A stretch of 64,000 nt of DNA from Diabrotica undecimpunctata (GCF_040954645.1 NC_092813.1:16160136-16224135); one strand, 5' to 3'; shown: positions 48,160 to 59,321, counted from the stretch's first letter. The notes: generated by a model not told the origin, from the sequence alone. Translations and numbers: made by a program.

Positions 48160-49955
48160 CTTTTTAAAAACAATAAGACAATAACGTTTAATCTTGGTCA
48201 GTATCGGATTCTTCACCAATATCGGGTTCCGGTAGATTGTCCCTCACCGTTTGATTTTTTTAAGGAGCCGTAAAAATCATGGTAACCTCTTGGTATTGTC
48301 AAATCCTTGCACATTTTATCTAAGTCCTTCAATTTTGCCTCGCTGATTGGTAAGTCATTTTGATAGGCCTTTTGTAACTCTGCTTGTTTTGGGCAGCCTC
48401 GTGTTTTTTGTAGTCCACTTCAATAAAATCATCGGTAAAGTTTACTTTGTATAGAACTTTTATGACATTATTTTCTTTAATATATTGAAGACAGCAAAGC
48501 TTTCTCCAAGAAATTTCACTTAATTTGAAGGGATTTTTAAAAACCCTTTAAAATCTAAAAATGCATCAAACGTCAAAGACTTTACAACAAAGGGAGATGA
48601 TGTTATACGTGCATCTCTTATAAATTGTGCCCAACCCTCGGGGTATAAACGGGTACATATTTTGCTTTCTTCTCCTTTCTTCTCTATTTTTGAATGAATG
48701 GAATCATAGAAGAAGTAGGATACACATTGTTGCAAATATTGCGTTTTTTTGCTGGCCTCCATAGCCGTCAGACATCATACGTATAGCTTCGATTTGAGAA
48801 TGGCTCATAACGAAATCGAATACACAAGATGAAATTTCATTAGACCCTCGTTTTCCCTTAGTTTCGTCCCAAAGGTAGCACATAACATCTTGATTGCCTA
48901 AATTGTAAATGGTAAAATTTAACATGGCTAATTTTCTTAAATAAAATATTTGACCAGCGTAACCTATGGGCGTTGTTAATACTGCTTCTGTCGAAGTCGA
49001 AGTTGAAAGCCAAAACTTTAAGATTCGCTTTTGCAATTAACTTGTCCTCATCACGAGCTTGTCTCGCTTCATTTTTTCTTTTTAGATGTTGTTGATACGC
49101 TTCTTCTTCAATATTTTTCTGTTCTTCAGACATATTTTTGTAAGTCAAGCATTTCCTACATTGGTCTTTTTTTGTACTCGATTTATGACAATAATGCGAT
49201 TCTACCGCTGGAAAGGATACAATGTGGTTTCGTATAAATTGTTCGACATCCTGGGGTAACTTGTTTGATGGTTGGTGTTTCCCGCGCTTATCTTTTTCTA
49301 AAACTCCATTGGATGGGCGCTTGTTTATTGCACTTCGCTTAAAGGCGTTTGTCACGTTTAATGTGGTCATGAAAAATTCCCTACATACGTTAAGTTTAAT
49401 ACCATCAACTATAAACGTAGGTGTAATTTTTCTTCAATTTTCGATTTCTCTTGTCGTGCGTTTCTTGTCTTTTTGTTTAATGTGATTAGACACAAATTGA
49501 CGTTGATCGTTATTGCAGGTAAAATTACGAAAATCATTATAAATTTTTATTCGGTTTTGCTCGGAAATAAAGGTTGCACATTTATGTTTTTGCTTATTCA
49601 GACAAGGTGCTGGCAAAAGAGGCCATGAAGGTATCTCGATTCCCCTATAGCCAACGTAAGACTCTCCTTTAAGCCTTTTCACTTTCTTAACATTTTTCTT
49701 TCACAACTTCTCGTTTCTTTTTCTCTTCATAGATTCGTTTTATGCCAGATTTTTAGGTGTTCTGTCTGTTAGTATAGTTCTCTTACGGTCAGCAATACCT
49801 TCAATATCACTTTCCATTGAACTGTGTATGTCAGACGCAGGTGAAGGTTCATAGACATCTGAAGATAAATCAGACACAATCAAATCTTCTTGTAGTGTTT
49901 GTGGCGAAGCTGGGAGTAGATTGTTCGAATGGTTAACCAGAAGAGGTGTTGCCAT
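48160..49955 (-). pseudogene. Second D-x-C/Y-x-GQ(N/Q)KN family protein, decayed
   Basis: Same broad family as 33102-34407 but a different lineage. From the 5' end: an acidic Ser-rich start (49955-49740); KRLKGESYVGYRGIEIPSWP and HIKQKDKKRTTREIEN (49682-49434); VTNAFKRSAINKRPSNGVLE and KDKRGKHQPSNKLPQDVEQF, then HIVSFPAVESHYCH (49370-49200). An internal deletion follows, then KDQCRKCLTYKNMSEEQKNI, MCYLWDETKGKRGSNEISSC, RMMSDGYGGQQKN (C changed to Y) and SIHSKIEKKGEE. The last recognisable segments reach ~48160. Several frame breaks. The longer N-terminus here suggests what is missing in the plus-strand copy. I saw no terminal inverted repeats around it. Confidence 0.7.
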
Positions 49956-50439
49956 GTGCTGGTCAGATATATCGAATGAAATAAAAATGAACTTTTGAAT
50001 GCGCGTTTCTTCAAATTCCCATTTTCATTTAAAAACGTTTTAATGTTCGTAAATTATGCAGATATAATTTTTAGACCAATTTGTTCAGAATCAACATCGA
50101 AAATTGCTGACAAGTGCATACAGCCAAACAAAAGCCAGCCATAGCATAGCTTTTAGGTTTTTTATTTTTTTGCCGGCAATGACTGAAAAAACTTGTATAG
50201 GAGTAATAAGATTTAAATGTTTTCTTACCTGTGTATGTTTGTACATTTTGCATTAAGTGGTACTGAGGTACATCTGGATGCTCGATGGTGAGTCTTAAAG
50301 GAACTTCGTTAAATAGATCATCTGAAAACAGAAAAAAGAAAAATCATAACACAGGTATCTATATAAAAAGTGTGTCTTCAAATAGCTACGTCAAATATTT
50401 CATTAAAATATATTTATTATTTTTAACAAAGTTATGAAA

Positions 50440-50440
<1 letters not shown>
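49956..50440. other. No recognisable feature
   Basis: AT-rich flank; the minus-strand frame at 50071-50253 shows no domain. Confidence 0.45.

Positions 50441-50528
<88 letters not shown>
50441..50528. repeat. (TA)n microsatellite
   Basis: About 86 bp of uninterrupted TA. The following ~160 bp (50529-50689) hold nothing recognisable. Confidence 0.95.
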
Positions 50529-50530
<2 letters not shown>

Positions 50531-50689
50531 CAATGATCTTGAGGTCATGACCTTTTGACCTAATAGATACTATAATAATTATCTCAATAATTTGCTTCCA
50601 GATTTTTAGGTTTTCTTTAAGTCTTTTTTTGTCAATATTGATTACCCTGCTTGTGCTCTTGTTCTGTCTCTCTTGTTATGTTATTTGCC

Positions 50690-52755
50690 TAACCTTATTC
50701 TATATAGATTCTTTATTAAAGAATACCAAAAAAGCTTTAAGTGTAAGAGTGTAACTTGTGTTTGGGATAACATGAATAATAGAAACAGAACTCAAAAGGA
50801 GGAGAAAAAACTCATAGTTAATGTCAAAGATAAAAAAATATAAAAAAAAACATGTGTAACAAAATAGAGTCATTCCAATGGTTTGAAAAAAGAATTTAAA
50901 TTAGAATATCTAACTAAAATTAAAACAGTTTAGATGTTAGTTAAAAAAATACTCTAAAACTAAATTTGGAACTATGAAATGAGTAAATAAAAAAATATTG
51001 TGAATATGACACGCAAAATAATATTTACGAAAAAGACATTTAAAACACAAACGGTGGCTTTAAAAATTTAGATTATGTCTGAAGATACATCACAAAAGTC
51101 TGTTACTGTTTCCTGTTAAAATTATTAATTTCACTTACATGAGTATTTTGTAGCATGATCTCAGTAGTGGTTATTACAGGCTATAAAGAAAAAGTATATA
51201 AATAAATAAACATTTATCTGTTTTACCTTATTTTATATAAATTCTTTATTAAAAGATATCAAGCAAGGTTTGAGTGTAAGACTATTAAGACTATAACTTC
51301 TGTTTGGGATACCTAGGCTTTAACATAAATAATAGAAACATAATTCAAAAGAGAGCGACAGGAACTAAAAATTAGTGCCAAAGACAAAAAATATCGGGAG
51401 AAAATAGGTGTAATAAAGTTGTGACGTCCTCTCGTGGGAGTCACTATCCGGGTAGCTTTTAGACAGTCAAAGACAGAGTTCAAAATAAAAATAAAACTTT
51501 ATTGTCTTCCTTAAATTAAATTGACAAAAATCTTACGTACATATTTACAATTTGGTTTAATCTTCTCAGTACCTGGCCTATTTATTCAAATTAAGTTTGA
51601 CCTTGTCATATGGCACTAGTCTTATCGGCAAGTGAGTGTGTATTTGAAATTTTACGGTAACGTTGTATCGATTTAATAACAGCGGACGATAGGTACAAAG
51701 AAAGGAAAGGAACTCAACACGTCCCTTAAGTGATTCGGGTTAATAGGACACTCCTCGACAGTCTCAACACGACTGCTTCAGAGTACGGGTAGTGAAAAGC
51801 TCAATACGCTTTTCGGATAGCGGCGGTATGGGAGACGGAACAACTTGTGAACTCAACACGTCCACAAGCCGGGGAAGGGAAGAAGAGAACCTTCAGTCAA
51901 CACCTGTCGATTCTCTCTCTATGAGGAAATGTTGCGGTTTATATAGCGGAGCTTTGCCCTTTCTACTGTCGATACACTCCTACTTCATGGGTTGGTTCGC
52001 GCGCACGCTGGTTTAACGGTGATGGCTTTGACTCATCGTTACAAAGTGAAGGCATTCTAATGGTTTGAAAAAAGAACTTGAATCAGAATGTCTAACTAAA
52101 ATAAAACAGATTGAATGTTAGTTAAAAAAAGTACTCTAAAACTAAATTTAAAACTGTGAAATGAATAAATAAAAAAATTTTGTGAATGTTATACGCAAAT
52201 AATATTTACAGAGAAGACATTGAAAACACAAACGATTGCTTTAAAAATTTAGAGTATGTCGAAATATGCATGACAAAAGTCTGTTATTATTTAATCTTAA
52301 AATTAATGAATTTACTTACATGCGTATTTTGTGGCACGGCCTCAGTAGCGCTTATTAGAGGCTGTAAAGAAAAATTATATAAATAAATAAACATTTATCT
52401 GTTTAACCCTATTCTATATATATTCTTTATTAAAAAATATCAAAAAAGCTTTGAGTGTAAGTGTAACATGTGTTTGGGTAACATGAATAATAGAAACAAA
52501 ACACAAAAGAGAGAAAAAAAGAACTTAAAATTAGTGCCAGAGATAAAAAATATCGAGAAAAACATGTGTAATAAACTGAAGCCATTCCAATGGTAAGAAA
52601 GAAGAATTTAAATCAGAATATGTAACTAAAATTAAAAAAATTTGGAAGTTATTTATAAAAAGACTCTAACACTAAGTTCAAAACCATAAAATAAAGAAAT
52701 GTGTGAATATAATATTTTCAAAATAATATTTCCAAAAAAATATTTAAAAAACAAA
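50690..52755 (+). repeat. Three tandem units of about 540 bp
   Basis: Units begin at about 50690, 51231 and 52411, each with ATTCTTTATTAAA, then TGTGTTTGGG, AACATGAATAATAGAAAC, ATTCCAATGG-type, CTAACTAAAAT and AAACATTTATCTGTTTTACC-type landmarks in order. Unit 2 is enlarged by the solo LTR at 51420-52043. Unit 3 stops at about 52755 after some 345 bp. Copies differ by many substitutions and small indels. No gene; short frames such as 52186-52386 are chance. Confidence 0.85.
51420..52043 (-). mobile_element. Solo LTR
   Basis: A 624-bp block with ends TGTGACG...CGTTACA, flanked by a 4-bp target duplication AAGT (51416-51419 and 52044-52047). Unit 3 of the tandem repeat reads uninterrupted at the matching place (TAATAAACTGAAG), which confirms the empty site. 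On the minus strand a TATATAAACC box near 51940 and AATAAA near 51505 fit promoter and polyadenylation signals, so I orient it minus. It is more GC-rich than its surroundings. No internal region remains; recombination between two LTRs would explain this. Confidence 0.88.
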
Positions 52756-52986
52756 CAAAAAAAACGGGTGTGGCAGTCCATTGGGACTGCCAGTAGAAGT
52801 TATACTTCTATACACGCGTTCGCCATCACAAATTTTTGTGGCAGTCAATCTGCACAATCATTACATATGTAATGCTATTAATGCTATAGGTATGAGAGAA
52901 CAGAATTAGGTATATAGGTATATGGTGCATCGTTTGCTGTATATAAACAACATTTGACTTGTAATAGGACGATTTCATCAAAATAT
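52756..52986. other. Unidentified insert with two adjacent hairpins
   Basis: After the truncated third unit comes AAAACGGGTGTGGCAGTCCA. GGCAGTCC-ATTG-GGACTGCC and TAGAAGT-TAT-ACTTCTA are perfect small palindromes placed a few bases apart at about 52772-52808. The remainder is AT-rich and runs to the Gypsy 3 target site. Possibly the end of a DNA transposon; not identified. Confidence 0.5.
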
Positions 52987-53360
52987 TGTTACGATAAATA
53001 TACTGGCCTAAATTTTATGACTAACTATTCTGTTTTGTTGTAGAAATTTCGGTGGAAGTCTAGAACCAAAATTATGGTGAATGAGCCGGCTAAGCTTCTT
53101 GATCTTTCGATGCAAGACAATGCGATCTTTCGATGCTGTTCTCGAATATCAGGATTGCTTATAAAATAACCGAACTTTGATTGAAGAGGGCAGTTAATTC
53201 TGAAGACCCGCGGCCGCGATATTTACTGTTACGCTCGCCTATATAAATTATGTGTATATTTAGTGATAAATAAATTAATATCAGTTATTGTGCTTTTTAA
53301 TGAATTAAGATAAGAACAAGACATTATAAATTAAATAGACATTGAAATAAAATCATCACA
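52987..53360 (+). mobile_element. 5' LTR of Gypsy element 3
   Basis: 374 bp starting TGTTACGATAAATATACTGG and ending AAATCATCACA. It contains CCTATATAAATT (TATA-like, ~53238) and AATAAA near 53347. It is nearly identical to 58954-59317. Confidence 0.88.
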
Positions 53361-53361
53361 G

Positions 53362-53379
53362 TGGTGTAAGAAGTGAGAT
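53362..53379 (+). promoter_or_regulatory. Primer-binding site, tRNA-Leu-like
   Basis: TGGTGTAAGAAGTGAGAT one base after the LTR resembles TGGTGTCAGGAGTGGGAT, the complement of a tRNA-Leu 3' end, with a few mismatches. Confidence 0.55.
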
Positions 53380-53436
53380 CGAACATAAATTAGACTTATA
53401 ATAATAATAAATTTGAATATAAAATAAATTGTGAAA

Positions 53437-54800
53437 ATGGCTACGATTTATGAGCTCACAGTGACGAATTTAAGAAGACATCTCGAAGACAGAGAATTAG
53501 CTTCTACCGGAAAAAAGGCTGAGTTAGTCCAACGACTAAAGAACGCTTTGCTAGAAGAAGGTCTAGATCCAGAGACTTATATTATATATTTGAAGATGCT
53601 GTCCTCTCGTCGATTTCGAAAGTTTCTTCTGATGTAGCCAAAGTTTCTGGTGACATCGCATCATTGGAGAACAAAGTTTCTGGCGATATTTCAAAAGTTT
53701 CTGGTGACATCGCATCATTGGAGAACAAAGTTTCTGACGATATTTCGAAAGTTTCTTCTGATGTAGCCAAAGTTTCCGGTGACATCGCTTCGTTGGAAGA
53801 CAATGTTTCTAACGAGATTTCTTCGCTGGAAAGCAAAGTCTCTGCTAACATCTCTTCGGAAATCTCTAAAGTCACTTCTGAGATGTCTGCCCTGGACGAT
53901 AGAATATCTTCGTTAAAAAACCAAGTTGCTGCCGATATGTTGGCCTTCGAAGAAAAGATATGGAAAGAGATGGAAAAGAAGCTGGAGGAAACAGGGACGA
54001 CAGAGAGAGGAAACAATCCAATTACAGTGGAGATAAAAGAAGACGAGACGAAATGTAAGTTGGAGACACAGCCCAAATTTGAAGGAAGTGGAGGTTCTAT
54101 TCATGTTAAAGTCCCAACTTTCGACGGAAAATCATCATGGAACAACTACATGAAACAGTTCGAATCAGCCGCAAGAGCGAATGGATGGTCTGAAAAAGAA
54201 AAGGCTGTAAACCTGACTATCGCCCTTCGAGGAGATGCCTTAGATGTGCTTCAGACCATAGTTGTAGAGGAGACCGATGATTTCGAACAACTGAAGAAGA
54301 GGTTAAATATGCGATATGGCCACGAACATTTGGAGCATGTATATCAGTCGCAGCTTAAAAATCGTAGACAGAAGAAAGATGAGGCTCTTCAAGAATATGA
54401 GGTAGATATTGCCAGATTAGTACGATATGCTTATCCAACAGCTCCCGAAGACATGATGGAAAAATTGGCCGTTCAAACGTTTATTGATGGTCTTCGTGAT
54501 CATGAAATGCAGAGAACACTGCGATTAGCTCGTCACAAAACGCTGGTTGATGTCTTATCCGCCGCCCTCGAATACGAGTCAGCTACGCAGGCCTCTGGCG
54601 GGTACAGTAAAGTTAGAACTGTAAAAGAGGAAGGAGATGAAGATAAACTTGACCAGCTCGTTAATATGATAAAAAGCATGACATACAAGAAAACGAAGAC
54701 CATCAGATGCTGGAATTGTGGCGAAATAGGACACGTACGAAGCTCCTGTAAGCACCCTAGGTACGACGCAAATCAAGAAACTCACCATCAGGAAAACTAG
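53437..54800 (+). pseudogene. gag: Gag of Gypsy element 3 with N-terminal SAP domain, one frameshift
   Basis: Starts MATIYELTVTNLRRHLEDRE and continues LASTGKKAELVQRLKNALLEEG, a SAP-type DNA-binding helix pair, unusual at the front of a Gag. A frameshift within the TATATTATATATTTG tract (~53580-53595) moves it to the frame that is open from there to 54800. Residues ~60-155 are tandem repeats of the type KVSGDIASLENKVSDDISKV, a probable coiled coil. Residues ~190-360 are the Gag core (VKVPTFDGKSSWNNYMKQFE; TIALRGDALDVLQTIV; QTFIDGLRDHEMQRTL). One CCHC knuckle, CWNCGEIGHVRSSC, lies near the end. The pol frame overlaps in the -1 register. Confidence 0.87.
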
Positions 54801-57082
54801 AACGGGTCAGCCTTAGGGGGGCAGCTTCGACCCAGAACTTTTCCAAAGACCCTCTCATACTAATAGCTTCTTTGAAATGTCGTGAAGATAGTGTATATGT
54901 AGATGGAGACATAAATGGTAAAAAGCATACGTTGTTGGTGGATACCGAAGCGACCAGAACCATTATACGCCCGACAGTTATAAACAGCCGAAAGAAACTG
55001 TTACCAACGAGGTTGCGACTTCGGACCGCTACAGGTGAAAATGCTAACATTCATGGAGAAATCCAGGTACAATTGGGAATTGGAGCAGAAAAGTTCGTCC
55101 ATACTGTTATAGTTGCTGACATCGAAGAGGATGTTATATTAGGAATGGACGTAATGAATATGCATGGATTCCAATTGGATTTTAAGAATAAGGTAATCAA
55201 AGTTGGCAACGAGGAGGTATTTCTCCATCCACATAATGACAACACTATGCAAGCAGCCATTACAGAAGATACAGTCGTGCCTGCGAGAAGCGAAACGATC
55301 ATAGTAGCGCGACTACAGGGAATTGTAGACGAAGGGACACCTGTTATGATGGAGCCTTGGAACCACGACGATGAGGTTGGCCGTGGAATCATAATTGGAA
55401 AGGAATTGGTGACTTCGGCTAAAGAAATTCCTGTGAGACTTATCAATGTCAACGACTACCCAGTGACCATCAAGAAAGAGACAAAGGTAGGAACTTGTGT
55501 ACCTGTGACATCCATAATCCGTCAGGCGACAACATCTGATAATTCCAACGACAAATTCGACCAAATGGTTGCAGTTGCAGGACAGTCTCTAAATCAGATG
55601 AAGAAAAGGAAATTAAGGGAATTTCTTCGGCAGTATCGTGATATTTTCGTACCGAAAGGAGGAAAGACGGGAAGAACTACCGTTGTTAAGCATAAAATTG
55701 ATACTGGTAATGCTAAGCCAATTCGTCAAACAGCTCGACGATTACCACAGGCGAAGAGAGAGGAAGCTGAAACGATTGTTCAGGAAATGAAGAAAGACGG
55801 GGTGATAGAACCTTCTACGAGCCCATGGGTCTCTCCGGTGGTCCTGGTTAAGAAGAAAGACGGAACGACGAGGTTCTGTATGGATTACCGTTTGCTGAAC
55901 AACGTTACCAAGAAAGATAGTTATCCTCTGCCTCGGATCGATGACACATTGGACACATTGGCTGGAAGTAAATTGTTTTCTACTTTAGATTTGAAGTCTG
56001 GATACTGGCAGGTAGAAATGGACCCAGTCGATAAAGAAAAGACAGCCTTCACCACAGGATCTGGATTGTGGCAATTCAACGTTATGCCATTTGGACTTTG
56101 TAATGCTCCTGCGACATTTGAGAGGCTTCTGGAAAATGTGTTGAGAGGGTTATCTTGGAAAACATGCCTGGTTTATTTTGATGACATAATCGTCTTGGGG
56201 GAGACATTCGAAGATCATTTGAGGAATTTAGAAAACGTTTTTAATCGACTTAAAGCTGCCCAATTGATGCTAAACCCCAAGAAGTGCCAGCTATTTCAAG
56301 ATAAAGTCAATTATCTGGGTCATATAGTCAGTAAAGAAGGAGTGGCCGTGGATAAGGGAAAAATCGATTCCATTAAGGAATGGCCAAAACCAACTGACAA
56401 ACATCAAGTGAGAAGTTTTCTTAGACTATGTACTTACTACCGGAGGTTTATTAAGAAGTTTGCAGATATTGCTAAGCCATTAACGCGACTTACGGAGGAA
56501 GCAAGAGATTACCGCTGGGATATAGACTGCCAAAATGCCTTTGAAACGTTGAAAAAGCATTTAATAACAGCACCAATTTTAGGGTATCCACTGCCAGAAG
56601 GAGAGTTCATCTTAGATACGGATGCAAGTAATGTGGGAATTGGAGGAGTGCTGTCTCAGATTCAAGGAGGACAGGAACGAGTCCTCGGATATTTTAGTAA
56701 AGTTCTTTCAAAACCTGAACGGAATTATTGCGTCACGAGAAGAGAACTTCTGGCAGTAGTGAAATCAGTAGAGCACTTCTATCAATATCTCTATGGCAGA
56801 AAGTTTCTAATCCGAACCGACCATGCCGCCCTTAAGTGGTTGATGCAGTTTAAGAATCCAGAGGGTCAGATAGCCAGGTGGATCGAACGACTCCAAGAAT
56901 ACGATTTTAAGATTGAGCACCGGGGCGGAGTTAGCCATAGAAACGCTGATTCCCTTTCCAGAAGGCCATGCCCAGCAGAGTGTTCCCACTGCAACAAAAC
57001 GGAATCCAAGGAAGCAGCAGTGCTAAGAACGACGATTGTCGACGACGACTGGACGCCTACTAAGATAAGGGAAGAACAATAG
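54750..57082 (+). pseudogene. pol: Pol of Gypsy element 3, first part: protease, RT, RNase H
   Basis: Open in the -1 frame from within the gag overlap (54750-54800); the first ATG is at 54872. Protease: KKHTLLVDTEATRTIIRP, where D-T-G has become D-T-E, a change expected to abolish cleavage. Reverse transcriptase: IEPSTSPWVSPVVLVKKKDG, FSTLDLKSGYWQVEMD, FNVMPFGLCNAPATFERLLE and LVYFDDIIVLG, all intact. RNase H: FILDTDASNVGIGGVLSQ, RRELLAVV and RTDHAALKWL, then the HRNADSLSRRPC end. A TAG at 57080-57082 interrupts; the same frame continues straight into integrase. Confidence 0.9.
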
Positions 57083-58984
57083 AGAGATCCAGTTATACAG
57101 AAAATCCGAAAATGGAAAGAGGAAAACCGTCGACCACCTTGGCAGGAAATATCAAACCTATGCTCAGTAGTTAAGACGTATTGGGCCCAGTGGGACTCCT
57201 TTATCATCGAAGATGGCTTGCTCAAACGAGTCCTGGAAAATGATGACGGTTCAGAGAAGAGAAGACAGTTGGTGATCCCAAAGAGCAGAATAGCCGAAGT
57301 ACTTCGTCAGTTACACGACAGTCCATCGGGAGGGCATTTTGGTGTAAAGAAAACCCTTCAGCGAATTCGGGAACGGTTTTATTGGATGAACAGTTCCGAC
57401 GATGTAAAAGACTGGTGTAAGAAATGTACTATTTGTGCCACGAGTAACGGGCCTTACCGAAAAAGGAGATCTCCTATGAGACAATATAATGTTGGAAGCC
57501 CGTTTGAAAGAATAGCTTTGGACATCGCTGGGCCATTTCCAAAAAGTGAAAATGGAGGCAAGTACATGCTGGTAGTAATGGATTACTTCACTAAGTGGGT
57601 CGAGATTTACGCACTTCCAGACCAGAAGGCCGCCACCGTTGCAGATAAGTTAATCCAAGAATATATCAGCCGATTTGGAGTGCCTTTGGAGATCCATAGT
57701 GACCAAGGCAGGAACTTCGAAAGCGATCTATTCCAAGGAATATGTGATAGACTAGGCATGAAGAAAACAAGAACTACCGCGTATCATCCGCAATCGGATG
57801 GTATGGTAGAACGAATGAATAGGACAGTTGGCAAGTATTTGACAAAGATGGTGTCCGATCATCAGCGAGACTGGGACCAATACCTTCCGTTCTTCACAAT
57901 GGCCTACAGATCTGCTGTTAACGAATCAACAGGCCAGACACCAGCCAAAGTCCTATTCGGACGCGAAATGCGACTACCTTGTGATCTCGAGTTTGGATGT
58001 CGACCTGGAGAAGATGTAGCAGGTGAAGATTATGTGATCGAATTACGAAGAAGAATGGACGATGTACATGAGTTAGTCCGTTCCTACCTTCAGATCGCTA
58101 GCGACCGAATGAAGAAACGGTACGATACACAAGCCGAAAAGGGTTGCTTTAAGAAAAACGACAAGGTCTGGCTGTATAATCCCAAGAAGCGAAAAGGTTG
58201 TTCTCCCAAATTGCAGCAGTTTTGGGAAGGTCCATACCTCGTCATGGAGAAAATCAACGATGTCATCTACCGAATAAGCAAGATTCCGAGGGGAAAGGCG
58301 ATGATAGTACACCATAACCGGCTAGCGTCTTTCGAAGGTGACCACGACGTAGATGAAGAAGTGGAAGTAAACCAAGTCCAAGATGTGTCTGACCTCACGT
58401 TTGAGGAATTCATGGGTGCCTATGGAGGTACCGGTAAAGCAAGACATGGTGTTACCACTGAAGAAAAGCAAGATCTACTCGCGCTCCCCGCTGACTACTC
58501 GCTGGCCCTTACCATCCCGGCCAGTATCAAAGACGCACCAGGGTTGGCATCCGTTTTTCGAAGGAAGTTTGGTCGAGTTGCAGAACTTCAATGCCAGGTG
58601 CCAGCTCCCGGTAAAACCTTGAAACTCCAAGATGCATCGCGTTACCTTTTCTACCTGGTAACAAAAGACACTGCCCGTGACCAACCTACCTACCGAGATG
58701 TATGGGAAGCCTTACTTCAATTGAGAGAGCACGTACTAGAGTTTGACGTGCAAAAGTTAGCCATGCCAAAGTTGGAGTGCCGCCAATTAGATTGGAGGGT
58801 TATCCGAAATATGGTGGAGGAGATCTTCAAAGACACCGAAGTCCAGGTGTTAGTCTGTTGCAATCCGCTAAGTACCTTGTGCGAAGAGAAAACCGTCCCT
58901 TGTCATTTTTATACAACTGGAAGTTGTAAAAGAGGGTCCAGTTGCCTGGATATATATACTGGCCTAAATTTTATGACTAACTAG
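57083..58984 (+). pseudogene. pol: Pol of Gypsy element 3, second part: integrase, macrodomain-like module, CCCH finger
   Basis: Continues the pol frame after one stop; the next ATG is at 57218. Integrase: zinc-binding HDSPSGGHFG ... CKKCTIC, catalytic D, D and E in ALDIAGPF, IHSDQGRNFE and DGMVERMNR, then an end with WEGPYLVMEKINDVIYRI. After ~385 residues (from 57218) an extra region begins. DLLALPADYSLALTIPASIK, GLASVFRRKFGRVAELQ, ASRYLFYLVTKD, QPTYRDVWEALLQLREH and KLAMPKLECRQLDWRVIRN align in order with a macrodomain of the OARD1/TARG1 type (~58470-58875). The Gly loop reads D-A-P-G, and the Asp usually found in G-x-G-L-D near the C-terminus is missing. Last comes CHFYTTGSCKRGSSC, a CCCH finger cut short as the frame runs into the 3' LTR. 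Confidence 0.82.
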
Positions 58985-59317
58985 TCTGTTTTGTTGTAGA
59001 AATTTCGGTGGAAGTCTAGAACCAAAATTATGGTGAATGAGCCCGGCTAAGCTTCTCGATCTTTCGATGCAAGACAATGCGATCTTTCGATGCTGTTCTC
59101 GAATATCAGGATTGCTTATAAAATAACCGAACTTTGATTGAAGAGGGCAGTTAATTCTGAAGACCCGCGGCCGCGATATTTACTGTTACGCTCGCCTATA
59201 TAAATTATGTGTATATTTAGTGATAAATAAATTAATATCAGTTATTGTGCTTTTTAATAAATTAAGATAAGAACAAGACATTATAAATTAAATAGACATT
59301 GAAATAAAATCATCACA
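58954..59317 (+). mobile_element. 3' LTR of Gypsy element 3, 5'-truncated
   Basis: Matches the 5' LTR from its ATATACTGGCC onward with about four differences. The first ~14 bp (TGTTACGATAA...) and the expected polypurine tract are absent; the pol frame joins it directly at TGGATATATATACT. Confidence 0.88.
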
Positions 59318-59321
59318 ATAT

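Larger units (their letters stand above)
52987..59317 (+). mobile_element. Gypsy element 3 with SAP-Gag and macrodomain-like module
   Basis: A 6.3-kb Ty3/Gypsy retrotransposon flanked by the target duplication ATAT (52983-52986 and 59318-59321). Order: LTR, primer site, gag, pol (protease, RT, RNase H, integrase, then extra C-terminal domains), LTR. No env. The two LTRs differ at only about four positions in 364, so it is a recent insertion. Coding defects are few: one frameshift in gag, one stop in pol and a protease active-site change. The 3' LTR lacks its first ~14 bp and the polypurine tract. Confidence 0.9.

Noticed and set aside
53582..54076. Minus-strand frame of 164 residues rich in Ser and Glu
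   Set aside because: Antisense of the repetitive coiled-coil part of Gypsy 3 gag; the repeats create the open frame.
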